This document shows positions 8,947 to 18,266 of a DNA stretch of 64,000 nt, one piece after another. The position numbers were made by a program, and so were the translations under genes. Source of the stretch: Pirellulales bacterium (GTDB lineage Bacteria > Planctomycetota > Planctomycetia > Pirellulales > Lacipirellulaceae); NCBI GenBank assembly GCA_022841705.1, contig JALHQZ010000001.1, positions 1,426,001 to 1,490,000 of the forward strand. Direction: 5' to 3'. Below the pieces are notes generated by a model. It made no database searches. It was not told the origin of the DNA and saw only the letters and a list, made by a program, of their open reading frames with translations. Position 1 is the stretch's first letter. The number at the start of each line of letters is the position of its first letter.

Positions 8947-9384
8947 TTACTTGTTGCATTCGCACGGATCGCAGGTGCAGTTGTCACCGCACTTATCGCA
9001 GCACTTAGCGGCTGCGCCATTATCGGCGGCTACACTGTTAGCAACTGTGGCCACTGCGGCGACCTTGTCGTCGCTCTTACCGCAGCACTTCCCCGAGCAA
9101 GCGCTCGCCGAAGTGGATGCCGATGCGGGGCATTCGCCGCCGCACTTGCAATCGCCACATTGGCAGTCTTCACCGCAGCACTGACAATCGTCGCACTCGC
9201 ACTTTTCGCAGGTACAACCTTCAGCGCAGTTGCCGCAGTCGCAATTTTCGCAGGTGCAGTTTTCACACTTGCACCCTGCCGAAGGAGTGGAAGCCGTCGA
9301 CGAATCGCTCGCCACCGATTGGTAGCTTACGACCCCGGCGAGCAGCAAGCCAAGCAGGCCAAAACTTTTCAGCGCAGTAATCAT
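8947..9384 (-). CDS. Cysteine-rich secreted protein, metallothionein-like
   Basis: A 145-residue protein with an N-terminal signal peptide or anchor (LLGLLLAGVVSYQSVAS) and 29 cysteines. Nineteen of these fall in a block at about 38-86 built of CxC and CxxC units with Asp/Glu/Asn spacers (CKCENCTCENCDCGNC). Two smaller Cys clusters follow an Ala/Ser-rich spacer. The composition suggests a thiolate metal-binding protein acting outside the cytoplasm; copper or zinc would be plausible, but the metal is inference. It is not clearly a member of a named metallothionein family. It is the second gene of a two-gene minus-strand operon ending in a strong terminator, with the first Cys-rich gene 65 nt upstream. 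Confidence 0.8.
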   Translation of the reverse strand: MITALKSFGLLGLLLAGVVSYQSVASDSSTASTPSAGCKCENCTCENCDCGNCAEGCTCEKCECDDCQCCGEDCQCGDCKCGGECPASASTSASACSGKCCGKSDDKVAAVATVANSVAADNGAAAKCCDKCGDNCTCDPCECNK

Positions 9385-9449
9385 GGAAAATTCTCCAAAC
9401 TAAGGAATCACAAAAACAACAAGCGAGGTCAATCGATCACGCTTGCGAT

Positions 9450-9863
9450 TCAAATGACCCACACGCAGAAGAGTTGTTGCGCAGAAGCGGGCAGAGTTGG
9501 CCCGCGGGCGAGCCGCCAAATGCTAAGGGCTTGATTGAGATTAGCTTGAACGTGGCTGGGGAGCGAAACGGCGAGCGGTGTGGCTGCAAAATCGGCAACA
9601 GGAACGAGTTGCGGAACGCTCGCAATCGGCGCCGCCGACGCGCTCTTAACATGACATTCACAGCCCGGGCAGTTGCAAGGGGCTGGGTGTTCGCCGCCGC
9701 AACAATCGCTGTGCGACGAAACAGCTTCAGGCTCGCAACAACTCGATTGCCGGCAGCAAGGCAGCACATCCTGCTTGCCTTGGCATGCACACTCACCCCG
9801 CGCGGGGGGCAAGCCAATTGCCACCGCGGCCAGCAGGATCAGGAGTTTTCGAAGCGAACGCAT
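9450..9863 (-). CDS. Small cysteine-rich secreted protein
   Basis: A 137-residue protein with a clear signal peptide (LRKLLILLAAVAIGLPPARGE). A central block follows with twelve cysteines as CxC, CC and CxxCxC groups (DVLPCC, QSSCC, SDCCGG, CNCPGCECH), and the C-terminal half is low in Cys. I chose the ATG at 9863 because the upstream extension to 9968 delays the signal peptide. It is probably exported and metal-binding, and co-transcribed with the next gene. Upstream at about 9900-9918 an imperfect palindrome with CTAC and GTAG half-sites could be an operator, but this is weak. No family is recognised. Confidence 0.7.
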   Translation of the reverse strand: MRSLRKLLILLAAVAIGLPPARGECACQGKQDVLPCCRQSSCCEPEAVSSHSDCCGGEHPAPCNCPGCECHVKSASAAPIASVPQLVPVADFAATPLAVSLPSHVQANLNQALSIWRLARGPTLPASAQQLFCVWVI

Positions 9864-9999
9864 GGCGGACCACAGATGAGCAGTACGGATTACCGTTCCT
9901 ACGTCTGAAGAGTAGCAAGAGGTCGATCGGAAGTCGAGAGAAATCGAAAAGCGGCGAGAAACCGGCATTTTAACCGGCCCGTTCAGTGGAATAGCCGTT

Positions 10000-11280
10000 T
10001 TACCCGTGCCCCAGCGCCTTATCGCTGATATCCTTCCGGCACCACGCTCCCTGCCAGCGGATACATTTCACGGCTTTGTACGCCTGGAGTTTCGCCTGCG
10101 AAATGGTGTCGCCGAGCGCGGTCACTCCCAGCACACGACCGCCGGTGTTCACCACGCTACCGTCGATGGTTGAAGTGCCGGCGTGGAAGACTTTCACGTC
10201 GGGCAGTTTCGCCGCGTCGTCGAGGCCGCGGATGATGTGGCCCCGTTCGTAATGGCCGGGGTAGCCTTCGCTTGCCATCACCACGCACACGGCCGGGCGC
10301 GGGTCCCATTCCAGCGGCGGCAATTCGTCGAGTCGGCCATCGACGGTCGCTTCCATTATGTCCATTAAGTCAGTCTTGAGCCGCATCAGCAGCGGTTGGC
10401 ACTCCGGGTCGCCGAAGCGCACATTGTACTCCAGCACCTTGGGGCCTTGCTTGGTGATCATCAGACCCGCGTAGAGCACCCCTTTGAACGGCCGGCGGGC
10501 GCGCTTCATGTGGTGCACGGTCGGCACGAGCACCAGTTCAGTAATCCGGTCCATCAGCGCATCGTCCACCACCGGTGTGGGGCAGTAAGCCCCCATGCCG
10601 CCGGTGTTGGGGCCTTCGTCATTGTCGTACGCCGCCTTGTGATCTTGCGCGGCGGGGAGCGTGATGATCGTCCGGCCATCGGTGATCGCCAGCACACTGG
10701 CTTCTTGGCCGACGAGCCGTTCTTCGATGACGATGCGATTTCCCGCGTCGCCGAACTCTCGCTTGCCGGCGATCCGCTCGACCGCTTCGCGCGCTTCCGC
10801 CCGGCCGCTGCACACCATCACTCCTTTGCCGGCGGCGAGACCGTCGGCCTTCACCACTAGCGGGGTCTCTTCGCGATCTTCCAAAAATGAAAGAGCTTCT
10901 TTGCCATCGCGGAAGGTGTGGTAGTCGGCCGTCGGCACATCGGCATGGCGGAGCATGTCCTTGCAGAAGACCTTGCTTCCTTCCAATTCCGCCGCCGCTT
11001 TGCTGGGGCCAAAGGCGCGCAGCCCGGCATCTTGCAGCGCATCGACCATGCCGGCGACCAGCGGCGCCTCGGGGCCGACCACCGTCAGACCAATGCCGTT
11101 ATCCTTGGCGAACTTGATGATCCGCGCGGTATCGGTGGCGGGGATATCGACATTATCCGCCTCGAGCGCCGTGCCCGCGTTGCCCGGCGCCACGAAGACC
11201 CGCTCAACACGCGGACTCTGCGCAATTTTCCACGCCAGCGCGTGCTCTCGGCCACCGTTGCCAACGATTAAGACATTCAT
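10000..11280 (-). CDS. purD: Phosphoribosylamine-glycine ligase (PurD)
   Basis: Catalyses ATP-dependent joining of 5-phosphoribosylamine and glycine to GAR, the second step of de novo purine synthesis. The 426-residue length and domain order are typical: an N-terminal [18 protein letters not shown] dinucleotide-like domain, an ATP-grasp core with [13 protein letters not shown], the PurD signature RFGDPECQ, and a C-terminal domain with [11 protein letters not shown]. The start is the ATG at 11280. It stands alone; the neighbours on the same strand (DUF1573 gene upstream, Cys-rich gene downstream) are separated by repeat or promoter-like gaps. Confidence 0.96.
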   Translation of the reverse strand: MNVLIVGNGGREHALAWKIAQSPRVERVFVAPGNAGTALEADNVDIPATDTARIIKFAKDNGIGLTVVGPEAPLVAGMVDALQDAGLRAFGPSKAAAELEGSKVFCKDMLRHADVPTADYHTFRDGKEALSFLEDREETPLVVKADGLAAGKGVMVCSGRAEAREAVERIAGKREFGDAGNRIVIEERLVGQEASVLAITDGRTIITLPAAQDHKAAYDNDEGPNTGGMGAYCPTPVVDDALMDRITELVLVPTVHHMKRARRPFKGVLYAGLMITKQGPKVLEYNVRFGDPECQPLLMRLKTDLMDIMEATVDGRLDELPPLEWDPRPAVCVVMASEGYPGHYERGHIIRGLDDAAKLPDVKVFHAGTSTIDGSVVNTGGRVLGVTALGDTISQAKLQAYKAVKCIRWQGAWCRKDISDKALGHG

Positions 11281-11325
11281 TCCGTGATTTTACGGCAACG
11301 CGGCAAATCCGAGTAGCGGCCGCGC

Positions 11326-11415
11326 TTTGTGGGATAGGCTTTCTAGCCTGTCGGCCAAATACCTAAGAAGGGGTGGTGCCCGCTGCGAGACAGGCTAGAA
11401 AGCCCCTCCTACAAA
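11326..11415. repeat. Inverted repeat between purD and the DUF1573 gene
   Basis: The arms at 11326-11352 and 11389-11415 match at 24 of 27 positions, with the core GGCTTTCTAGCCTGTC. The 36-nt loop carries no ORF. A related word (GACAGGCTTGCTAGGCTGTC) is at 46602-46621. The element may form a transcript hairpin after the DUF1573 gene. Confidence 0.8.
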
Positions 11416-12576
11416 TCACGGCACCACCGTGAAGCGCACATTCAGCGTCATCGTCGGCGTTACCGGGTGGTTGCTCTTCAGCTCAATCACCCCATCTTCG
11501 CCCTGGGCGCTGTGGTTGCGGATCATCGGCTTTGTGCCGGGGGGGATCTCAACCGTCAGCGGCACGTGCGACACACCGGGGCGGATCGCCTTCCGCTCGC
11601 CGAGCGAAACTTTGAGTTCCGGCGGATCGACTTTGCCAACTTCAAACGCGATGTCGTCCGCATGCTCCCCCTTGGTTGAGAGCAGCAGCTTCGACGAAAT
11701 TCCCTCGGCCGCCCTCACCGTGCCGAGCAGGAGCACATTCGACTGCTTGTTCCAGTGGAATCCGCGGATGGAGACATCGCCTTCCACCACGCCGAAGATC
11801 GGAATCTGCAGCGATTCGCTCTTCGGCACGTTGGTCTTGAGCAGCACCCAATCGTTGATGAACCCCAGCGGCAATTTGCCATCGGTCTTAAGGCTAATCT
11901 TCACGCCCGCTTTTGCACCTTCTAGCGGCACATCCTTCAAGTCGAGCGGAGTGACCTCCACTTGGTACTTCTCCCGGTTGGGCGAGGTATCAACCATTTC
12001 TGCCGTCGCTTTAAGCTCGGGTTGATCGAACGTCGCGAAGATGACGGTGGCTTCTTTGGCTTGCCCAGCGGCAAATGAGCCGAGTGCGAAATCGGGAGGC
12101 TCAAGCCCGACGGCTTCCGCGACGCGCCCTTCCACGCTCAGTTCCACTCGCGGCTGGCGCGGATCATTGGTGAGAATTGTGGCAACCTGGCGGAACGGCC
12201 CTTCGACGGTTTTCGCGGTCCATTCCAGTTTCACGGGCGTCGATTCGCCGGGTTCCAGCGGCCGGTCCGAGACTTCACCCAGCGTACATTTGCAGCTCGT
12301 CTCGCCCACTTTCAGCGACAGTGGCCCGCTGCCCACGTTCTTAAAGATGAAGTCGTGCGTCTCCTTCGCCCCGCGCTGCATGACACCGAAATCGTAGGTG
12401 CTTTGATCGACCTGCACCTCCGGGAAAGCAACGGGCGCGGCCTGTGATGTGCCACCTGCTGCCGACGCAAATGGCGTGAACGAAGTCGGCGACGGCCCCA
12501 CGCTCCAATACGCCAGCGCCACGCCCGCCGCCGCGCCAATCGCCGCCGAAACTACCGCTAGTGGTAAAGCTTTCAT
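11416..12576 (-). CDS. DUF1573-containing secreted/anchored protein
   Basis: A 386-residue protein with an N-terminal hydrophobic signal or anchor (AVVSAAIGAAAGVALAYWSV). A DUF1573 immunoglobulin-like domain follows at about 55-150, containing YDFGVMQRGAKETHDFIFKN and SCKCTLG. The rest appears to be further beta-sandwich domains. DUF1573 proteins are widespread in Planctomycetes and Bacteroidetes, often periplasmic or surface-associated, without a firmly assigned function. The ATG at 12576 is used. It is transcribed in the same direction as purD, downstream of proS. The CKC motif might bind metal or form a disulphide, but that is speculation. Confidence 0.85.
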   Translation of the reverse strand: MKALPLAVVSAAIGAAAGVALAYWSVGPSPTSFTPFASAAGGTSQAAPVAFPEVQVDQSTYDFGVMQRGAKETHDFIFKNVGSGPLSLKVGETSCKCTLGEVSDRPLEPGESTPVKLEWTAKTVEGPFRQVATILTNDPRQPRVELSVEGRVAEAVGLEPPDFALGSFAAGQAKEATVIFATFDQPELKATAEMVDTSPNREKYQVEVTPLDLKDVPLEGAKAGVKISLKTDGKLPLGFINDWVLLKTNVPKSESLQIPIFGVVEGDVSIRGFHWNKQSNVLLLGTVRAAEGISSKLLLSTKGEHADDIAFEVGKVDPPELKVSLGERKAIRPGVSHVPLTVEIPPGTKPMIRNHSAQGEDGVIELKSNHPVTPTMTLNVRFTVVP

Positions 12577-12624
12577 ATCTTTTTAGCGTAGCGATTGGCT
12601 GGGCGGGTTGTCAAACTTCACAAC

Positions 12625-14121
12625 TCAATACGACCGCGCGAACACCGCTCGCCGGCTCGTCGCCTCGCCACTGAAAATGCACTTGCCGCTGCTTTCACCT
12701 CCCACAAGCGGCACGCAGCGCGGGGTGACTTTCAGCTCCTTCAGCTTCGCTTCCATCGCGGGGCCGTCGGTGAAGTGGCAATACGCCAGCCCACCGGGGG
12801 CATCGTCGGCGAAGAACTTTTCGAACTTCGCGAGGTCGGCAATCTCCACCGTCGCCGCGTCGCGTGCCGCGGCGGCGCGGTCAAATAAACCTTGCTGCAT
12901 TTCGGCGAGCGTGTTGGCAATCGTCGCCACGAACTCCGAGCGCGGCACGCCAACACCCTTTGCGTCAATCGCACGTCGCGCCCGAAACACGCCGCCACTT
13001 TGCACATCGCGCGGGCCGACTTCCACCAGCACCGGCACGCCGCGTTTGACCCACTGCCATTTCTTATCTCCGCCGCGCAAGTCGCGGTCGTCGATTCGCA
13101 CGCGGACGGGTTCGTCGTCGTAGCGCTGGGATTCAAGTTCGCTCTTCAGCGATTGGCAGTACGGCAGCACGGCGGATTTCTCTTCGTTGTTGCGATAGAT
13201 CGGCAGAATCACCACTTGTGCTGGCGCAAGTTTCGGCGGCAGAACGAGGCCGTCGTCATCGGAGTGGCTCATGATCAACCCGCCGATCAGCCGCGTGCTC
13301 ACGCCCCAACTTGTCGTCCAGGCGTGTTGCAGTTCCCCCGCCACATTTTGGAACTTGATCTCCTGCGCCTTGGCGAAGTTTTGCCCCAAGAAGTGGCTGG
13401 TCCCCGCCTGCAGCGCTTTGCGGTCCTGCATCATCGCTTCAATCGAGTACGTCGCCACCGCGCCGGGGAAGCGCTCGCCGGCCGTCTTTTCGCCTTTGAT
13501 TACCGGCATGGCCATCGCCCCTTCGGCAAACGCGGCGTACACATCCAGCATCTGCCGCGTTTCTGCTTGGGCCTCTTCGGCGGAGGCGTGCACGGTGTGC
13601 CCCTCCTGCCACAGAAACTCGGTGGTCCGCAGGAACATCCGCGTCCGCAGTTCCCACCGCACCACGTTGGCCCATTGGTTGATGAGAATCGGCAAATCGC
13701 GGTAGCTCTGCACCCAGCGGGCGAAGGTGGCGCCGATGATTGTCTCGCTAGTGGGCCGAACGATCAGCGGTTCTTCCAGCTTCGAGTCAGGCGCCGGCCG
13801 CAGGCCCCCCTGACCGTCCGGCTCCAGCCGATGGTGGGTCACCACGGCGCATTCTTTCGCGAACCCTTCGACGTGCTGCGCCTCCTTCTCCAAGAAGCTC
13901 ATCGGAATGAAGAGCGGGAAGTAGGCGTTTTCGTGCCCGGTCGCCTTGAACATCGCGTCGAGCCGCCGCTGGATATTCTCCCAAATGGCGTAACCCCACG
14001 GCTTGATGACCATGCAGCCGCGCACGTCGGAATTCTCCGCTAGATCGGCCCCCTTGATGACCTGCTGGTACCACTCGGGGTAATTTTCGCTACGGGTGGG
14101 AGAAATCGCGGTCTTGGCCAT
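12625..14121 (-). CDS. proS: Prolyl-tRNA synthetase, archaeal/eukaryal (type 3) form
   Basis: Attaches proline to tRNA-Pro. The 498-residue enzyme is class II. The N-terminal catalytic domain (KGADLAENSDVRGCMVIKP) lacks the large INS editing insertion of the common bacterial form. The class II motif 2 region is NVVRWELRTRMFLRTTEFLWQ. An anticodon-binding domain follows, and the C-terminal zinc-type domain ends in FARSY, as in archaeal/eukaryal-type ProRS. The ATG at 14121 (MAKTAISPTRSE) is preferred because the upstream extension reads through a repeat. It is divergent from the YhaM-like gene, with a repeat-bearing gap between. Confidence 0.93.
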   Translation of the reverse strand: MAKTAISPTRSENYPEWYQQVIKGADLAENSDVRGCMVIKPWGYAIWENIQRRLDAMFKATGHENAYFPLFIPMSFLEKEAQHVEGFAKECAVVTHHRLEPDGQGGLRPAPDSKLEEPLIVRPTSETIIGATFARWVQSYRDLPILINQWANVVRWELRTRMFLRTTEFLWQEGHTVHASAEEAQAETRQMLDVYAAFAEGAMAMPVIKGEKTAGERFPGAVATYSIEAMMQDRKALQAGTSHFLGQNFAKAQEIKFQNVAGELQHAWTTSWGVSTRLIGGLIMSHSDDDGLVLPPKLAPAQVVILPIYRNNEEKSAVLPYCQSLKSELESQRYDDEPVRVRIDDRDLRGGDKKWQWVKRGVPVLVEVGPRDVQSGGVFRARRAIDAKGVGVPRSEFVATIANTLAEMQQGLFDRAAAARDAATVEIADLAKFEKFFADDAPGGLAYCHFTDGPAMEAKLKELKVTPRCVPLVGGESSGKCIFSGEATSRRAVFARSY

Positions 14122-14125
14122 TGCT

Positions 14126-14291
14126 GAGGGGTGAGAGGTTAGGGGTGAGAGGTTAGGGCTCAGGGACGCAATCTTATGCGAAACGCCTTGCCTTCGGAAT
14201 CGCACCCCACGACGCACACCCTGCGACTCTGTTAGGATAGGCAGCCGCACTCCATCCCTAACCTCTATCCTCTCGCCCCTAACCCCTCCCC
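14126..14291. repeat. Iterated GGTGAGAGGTTAGGG words as an inverted repeat
   Basis: The left arm at 14126-14158 repeats GGGGTGAGAGGTTA twice. The right arm at 14256-14291 is its imperfect complement (CCCTAACCTCTATCC and CGCCCCTAACCCC). It fills the divergent gap between proS and the YhaM-like gene and abuts both start codons, so both promoters must lie inside or across it. Confidence 0.8.
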
Positions 14292-14292
14292 A

Positions 14293-15276
14293 ATGTCCCG
14301 TCGCTACGTCTCCCAGCTCGCCCACAACGATCAGGTTAAGCAGGTCTTCCTCGCCAGCGAGAAGCAGCTTCGGCCTAATCGCAATGGCAACCTTTACCTG
14401 CAGGTCCAATTGAGCGACCGCAGCGGCAGCATCGCCACCCGGCTATGGAACGCCAGCGAAGGAGACTACCGCGCCTTCGAGAACGGCGATTACGTGCTGG
14501 TCGAGGGGAGCACGCAGCTCTTCCAAGGGGCGATGCAAATGATCGCCACCAACATTCGCAAGGCCCGGCCCGACGAAGTGCATGAAGAAGACTTCATGAT
14601 GCTGCAAACGGCCGAGGTCGACAAAATGGCCGCCCGGCTGACCGAAATCCTCCGCGGCATCAAAACGCCCGACCTCGCGGCGCTGTGCGAAGCGTACCTG
14701 ATGGACGAAACGTTCATGGAGAAATTCAGCCGTGCCCCGGCCGGCATGAAAAACCACCACGCCTACCACGGCGGCCTCTTGGAGCACGTGCTCAGCCTCT
14801 GCGAACTAGTGCTGGTGATCTCGCCCAAGTACCCACAGCTCGACGGCGATAAGCTCCTCGTCGGCGCCTTCCTGCACGACTCGGCAAAGGTCGATGAGCT
14901 GGCCTACGAGCGTGAAATCACCTACACCGACGCCGGCCAAATGCTCGGCCACATGGTGCTGGCGATTACCACGCTCGACGACAAAATCCGCGCCGCCGAA
15001 CGCCTCACCGGCGATCCGTTCCCCGCGCACCTGGCGATGGAAATCAAGCACATGATCATCAGCCACCACGGCCAGTACGAGTTCGGCAGCAGCAAGTTGC
15101 CGATGACCCTCGAAGCAATCGCCCTGCACCAACTCGACAACCTCGACGCCAAACTCGCCGCCTTCACGCAGCTCATCAAAGACTGCCCCACCATCGAAAG
15201 CAACTGGACGCAGTATTTTCCGAACCTCGATCGCAAGTTGTGGAAAGGCGTGCGGGATGGTAGCGCCCAACAATAG
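14293..15276 (+). CDS. YhaM-like 3'-5' exoribonuclease (OB fold + HD)
   Basis: A 327-residue protein. The N-terminal OB-fold nucleic-acid-binding domain is at about 15-95 (LQVQLSDRSGSIATRLWN, then DYVLVEGS). The HD phosphohydrolase domain is at about 155-300, with NHHAYHGGLLEHV, FLHDSAKVDEL and HHGQYEFGS supplying the metal-binding His and Asp residues. This is the YhaM/CBF1 architecture, which degrades RNA from the 3' end and also acts on single-stranded DNA. The start at 14293 gives MSRRYVSQL. Its neighbour rnr, 73 nt downstream on the same strand, is another 3'-5' exoribonuclease, which suggests an RNA-turnover pair. Confidence 0.88.
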   Translation: MSRRYVSQLAHNDQVKQVFLASEKQLRPNRNGNLYLQVQLSDRSGSIATRLWNASEGDYRAFENGDYVLVEGSTQLFQGAMQMIATNIRKARPDEVHEEDFMMLQTAEVDKMAARLTEILRGIKTPDLAALCEAYLMDETFMEKFSRAPAGMKNHHAYHGGLLEHVLSLCELVLVISPKYPQLDGDKLLVGAFLHDSAKVDELAYEREITYTDAGQMLGHMVLAITTLDDKIRAAERLTGDPFPAHLAMEIKHMIISHHGQYEFGSSKLPMTLEAIALHQLDNLDAKLAAFTQLIKDCPTIESNWTQYFPNLDRKLWKGVRDGSAQQ

Positions 15277-15349
15277 CGCTCCGTTAGCCGGCCGCCCGAT
15301 TCCCTGATAAATGGGCCGCCGTGTTTCTTTCGCTCAACCAACCAAATAA

Positions 15350-17692
15350 ATGTCCGAACAAATCCGTCGCGCCGTTCTCACCTACACCCGCCAGCCCGGT
15401 TACAAGCCCACCAAGCCGCGGGTCATCGGCGAACGGCTCGGCCTCGAAGGGGACGACCTGCTGGCCGTCCGCAAAGTTATTAAGAAACTCGTCAAGGAGG
15501 GCGAACTCGAGTTCGGCCCCGGGCATCTGGTGATGGCAGTGGGGGAGGGGGCTGTGCGGGAAGCGCAAGTCGTCCCCGGCGGCCAGGTGTTGCCCCCCAC
15601 GAGCACCAGCCCCTCCAACAAAAGAACCGGGCGGGGCGATGACCGGCACATCATTGGCACGCTGCGGCGCGTGGGTTCGGGCGACTGCTTCGTCCGGCCC
15701 GAAGGCACCCCCGCCTCCGCCGGCAAGGACAACGACGTCTTCATCCCCGCCCCCGCGTCGGGCGATGCCTCCAGCGGAGACCGCGTGCGGGTGCGGCTCG
15801 ACAACAAGCCGGGGCGGTTTGGCAAACTCGGCGGGCGCGTGATCGACATCGTCGAGCGGGCCACCAACCAGTTCGTCGGCACGTACTTCGAAAAAGCGGA
15901 CATGGGCTACGTGCAGATCGATGGCAAGGTCTTCACGACCCCCGTCTACGTCGGCGACCCCGGCGCCAAGGGCGCCCGGACCGACGACAAAGTGGTCGTC
16001 GAAATGGTCCGCTTCCCCAGCCAACAGCGCGATGGCGAAGGGGTCATTACGGAAATCCTCGGCCAGCGCGGCCAGCCCGGCATCGATACCCTCGGCATCG
16101 TCTACGAGTTCGGCCTCCCCGGCCCCTTCAGCGAAGAAGTGCTGGAAGACTCCCGCCACCAAGCCGAAAAGTTTGACGAGTCGATTCCCCCCGGCCGAGC
16201 CGATCTCACCGGCGAAACGGTCATCACCATCGACCCCGTCGACGCCCGCGACTTCGACGACGCGATTTCGCTCACCCAAATCGAGCGCGGCCACTGGCTC
16301 CTCGGCGTTCACATTGCCGATGTCTCGCACTTCGTTCAACCCGGCAGCGCCCTCGATACCGAGGCATACAACCGCGCAACCAGCGTCTACCTGCCCGATC
16401 AGGTGATCCCCATGCTGCCGGAGATCATCTCGAACAATTTGGCGAGCCTGCAACCGCACAAGGTGCGCTACGCGGTCACGGCCCGGATTGAGTTCACCCC
16501 CGACGGCGCCCCGATTGCCGTTGACGTCGAAAAATCCGCCATCCGTAGCGTGCGGCGCTTCACCTACGAAGAAGTCGACAATTACTTGTTGGCCAAGGGA
16601 TTAGTCAAGCGCGATGGCCAAACGGGCGAACTCCCGGTCATGTCGCCCGAGGTCGATTCGCTCCTCGATCGCATGTTCACCCTCGGCATGATCCTGCGCA
16701 AACGCCGGCTCGCCGGCGGCGCGCTCGAACTCTCGATGCCCGAGATGAAGGTCGATCTCGATGGCGACGGCCGCGTCAGCGGCGCCCATCTCGAACAGAA
16801 CACCGAAAGCCACCAGATCATCGAAGAGTTCATGCTCGCCGCCAACATGGCGGTCGCGCGGAAACTGTTTGAAGCGGGCCTCATTTTTCTCCGCCGCGTC
16901 CACGGCGCCCCCGACCCCCGCCGGATGCACGCCCTCACGCAGTTCGTGAAAGAGTTGGGCTTCGAGGCCGAAAACCTGGAGAACCGTTTTGAACTGCAAA
17001 AACTGCTCGATAGCGTGAAGGGCGACCCGCGCGAGCCCGCCGTGAACTTCGCCGCCCTCCGCTCGATGCAGCGGGCCATCTACTCGCCGGAAGAAGAAGG
17101 GCACTACGCCCTGGCGAGCGATTGCTACTGCCACTTCACCTCGCCGATTCGCCGCTACCCCGACCTCACCGTCCACCGCCTGCTCGACGAGCTGGCCCGC
17201 GGCAAGAAGCCGCACCAAGAGCCGGTAAAATACTTCCAGTGGGGCGACCATTGCAGCGAGCGCGAACAGCGCGCCGCCAGCGCCGAGCGCGAGCTCAAAA
17301 AGATCAAACTGCTGAACTACTTCGCCGACAAGATCGGACTGGAGTTGGAAGGCGTCATCACCGGCGTCGAAAGTTTCGGCATGTTCGTGATGGGCCGCGA
17401 AATCCCCGTCGAAGGCCTGGTGCAACTTGCCTCGCTGACCGACGACTACTACCGCTACGAACGCCAAAGCCACCTCATCACCGGCTTCCGCAGCGGCAAC
17501 ACCTTCCGCCTGGGCGACACGGTCCGCGTCGCCGTCGCCGCCGTCGATGTCGACACCCGCACGCTCGATTTTCGTTTAATCGGCCGGTTGGGTAAGGCGC
17601 CGGCGAAGCCGCGGCGCACGAGCACTCGCAAGGCGGGGCCAGTGAAGGGGAAGCCGGCGAAGCCGCAGAAGAAGAAACGCAAACGCGGCTAG
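15350..17692 (+). CDS. rnr: Ribonuclease R
   Basis: A processive 3'-5' exoribonuclease that can degrade structured RNA. The 780-residue protein has the standard order: N-terminal winged-helix segment (about 1-70), cold-shock/OB domains (about 100-260), catalytic RNB domain with VITIDPVDARDFDDA at about 292-306 holding the metal-binding Asp residues, and a C-terminal S1 domain at about 665-735 (EGVITGVESFGMFV). A Lys/Arg/Pro-rich tail follows. SCYCHFTSPIRRYPDL is the typical RNase II/R signature. The ATG at 15350 is used. It follows the YhaM-like nuclease and precedes unrelated small genes. Confidence 0.95.
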   Translation: MSEQIRRAVLTYTRQPGYKPTKPRVIGERLGLEGDDLLAVRKVIKKLVKEGELEFGPGHLVMAVGEGAVREAQVVPGGQVLPPTSTSPSNKRTGRGDDRHIIGTLRRVGSGDCFVRPEGTPASAGKDNDVFIPAPASGDASSGDRVRVRLDNKPGRFGKLGGRVIDIVERATNQFVGTYFEKADMGYVQIDGKVFTTPVYVGDPGAKGARTDDKVVVEMVRFPSQQRDGEGVITEILGQRGQPGIDTLGIVYEFGLPGPFSEEVLEDSRHQAEKFDESIPPGRADLTGETVITIDPVDARDFDDAISLTQIERGHWLLGVHIADVSHFVQPGSALDTEAYNRATSVYLPDQVIPMLPEIISNNLASLQPHKVRYAVTARIEFTPDGAPIAVDVEKSAIRSVRRFTYEEVDNYLLAKGLVKRDGQTGELPVMSPEVDSLLDRMFTLGMILRKRRLAGGALELSMPEMKVDLDGDGRVSGAHLEQNTESHQIIEEFMLAANMAVARKLFEAGLIFLRRVHGAPDPRRMHALTQFVKELGFEAENLENRFELQKLLDSVKGDPREPAVNFAALRSMQRAIYSPEEEGHYALASDCYCHFTSPIRRYPDLTVHRLLDELARGKKPHQEPVKYFQWGDHCSEREQRAASAERELKKIKLLNYFADKIGLELEGVITGVESFGMFVMGREIPVEGLVQLASLTDDYYRYERQSHLITGFRSGNTFRLGDTVRVAVAAVDVDTRTLDFRLIGRLGKAPAKPRRTSTRKAGPVKGKPAKPQKKKRKRG

Positions 17693-17726
17693 GCGTTGTT
17701 AACAAATTCGACGGCGAGAATTTCGT

Positions 17727-18131
17727 ATGTTTGGCATTAACTATCGATGCGACTCTTGTGATTTTGAGTTCTCATCCGGATGGTCACATCATTCTGCTGG
17801 CCAGCAAGTCGTGTGTCGTAGCTGTTCAACTTGCTTTACCCTTGGCGGCGGACGTTCGGAATGGGGAACTGAGCGCGGCGAGCGACTTCAGTTCTTTACC
17901 TTTGATGGTGAGCAAGATTTGCCGTCTGGCTTCTTCGTTACGGTATTAAAGCAAGATTTGCAGAGCACGAACATTCAGGGGTACGAGGGGGTATCTCGCG
18001 TGGAATTCGGTGCAGTGAACTGTCCGCAATGTAATTCATTCAATACGATTGCCCAACACTTCGATGAGAACGCAGCGTGTCCGAAATGTAAAAAGGGAAC
18101 AGTGATGAGACGCGGCTCGTGTATCTACTAG
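17727..18131 (+). CDS. Small double zinc-ribbon protein of unknown function
   Basis: A 134-residue protein with CDSCDF near the N-terminus and CRSCSTC at about 31-37, then a second pair, CPQC and CPKCKKG, near the C-terminus. Two zinc-ribbon-like knuckles are therefore likely, separated by a middle with no Cys and with aromatic residues. AT content is higher than in rnr, and the gene sits in a run of small accessory genes, which may reflect later acquisition. I do not recognise a family. The ATG at 17727 lies 34 nt after rnr. Confidence 0.6.
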   Translation: MFGINYRCDSCDFEFSSGWSHHSAGQQVVCRSCSTCFTLGGGRSEWGTERGERLQFFTFDGEQDLPSGFFVTVLKQDLQSTNIQGYEGVSRVEFGAVNCPQCNSFNTIAQHFDENAACPKCKKGTVMRRGSCIY

Positions 18132-18266
18132 ACGGTGCCAAGCACCGAATCATGACTAAGGTAGCCAAAAGTCAGCCTAAGCGTACTCGTCAGGTGGCGC
18201 AGAATGTCGGCCGCGCACAGCAGAGTAGATTCGTACTACACCACAATCGGGGAATAATAACTTTCC

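Noticed and set aside
9900..9918. A CopY/BlaI-like operator before the Cys-rich operon
   Set aside because: The palindrome is imperfect and does not match TACAnnTGTA; kept only as a remark in the gene entry.
13000..14043. A 383-residue plus-strand frame across proS
   Set aside because: It is the antisense shadow of proS, with His/Arg-rich composition and no domain.
15284..16459. A 391-residue minus-strand frame across rnr
   Set aside because: It is antisense to RNase R; composition rich in Ala, Gly and His without any motif.
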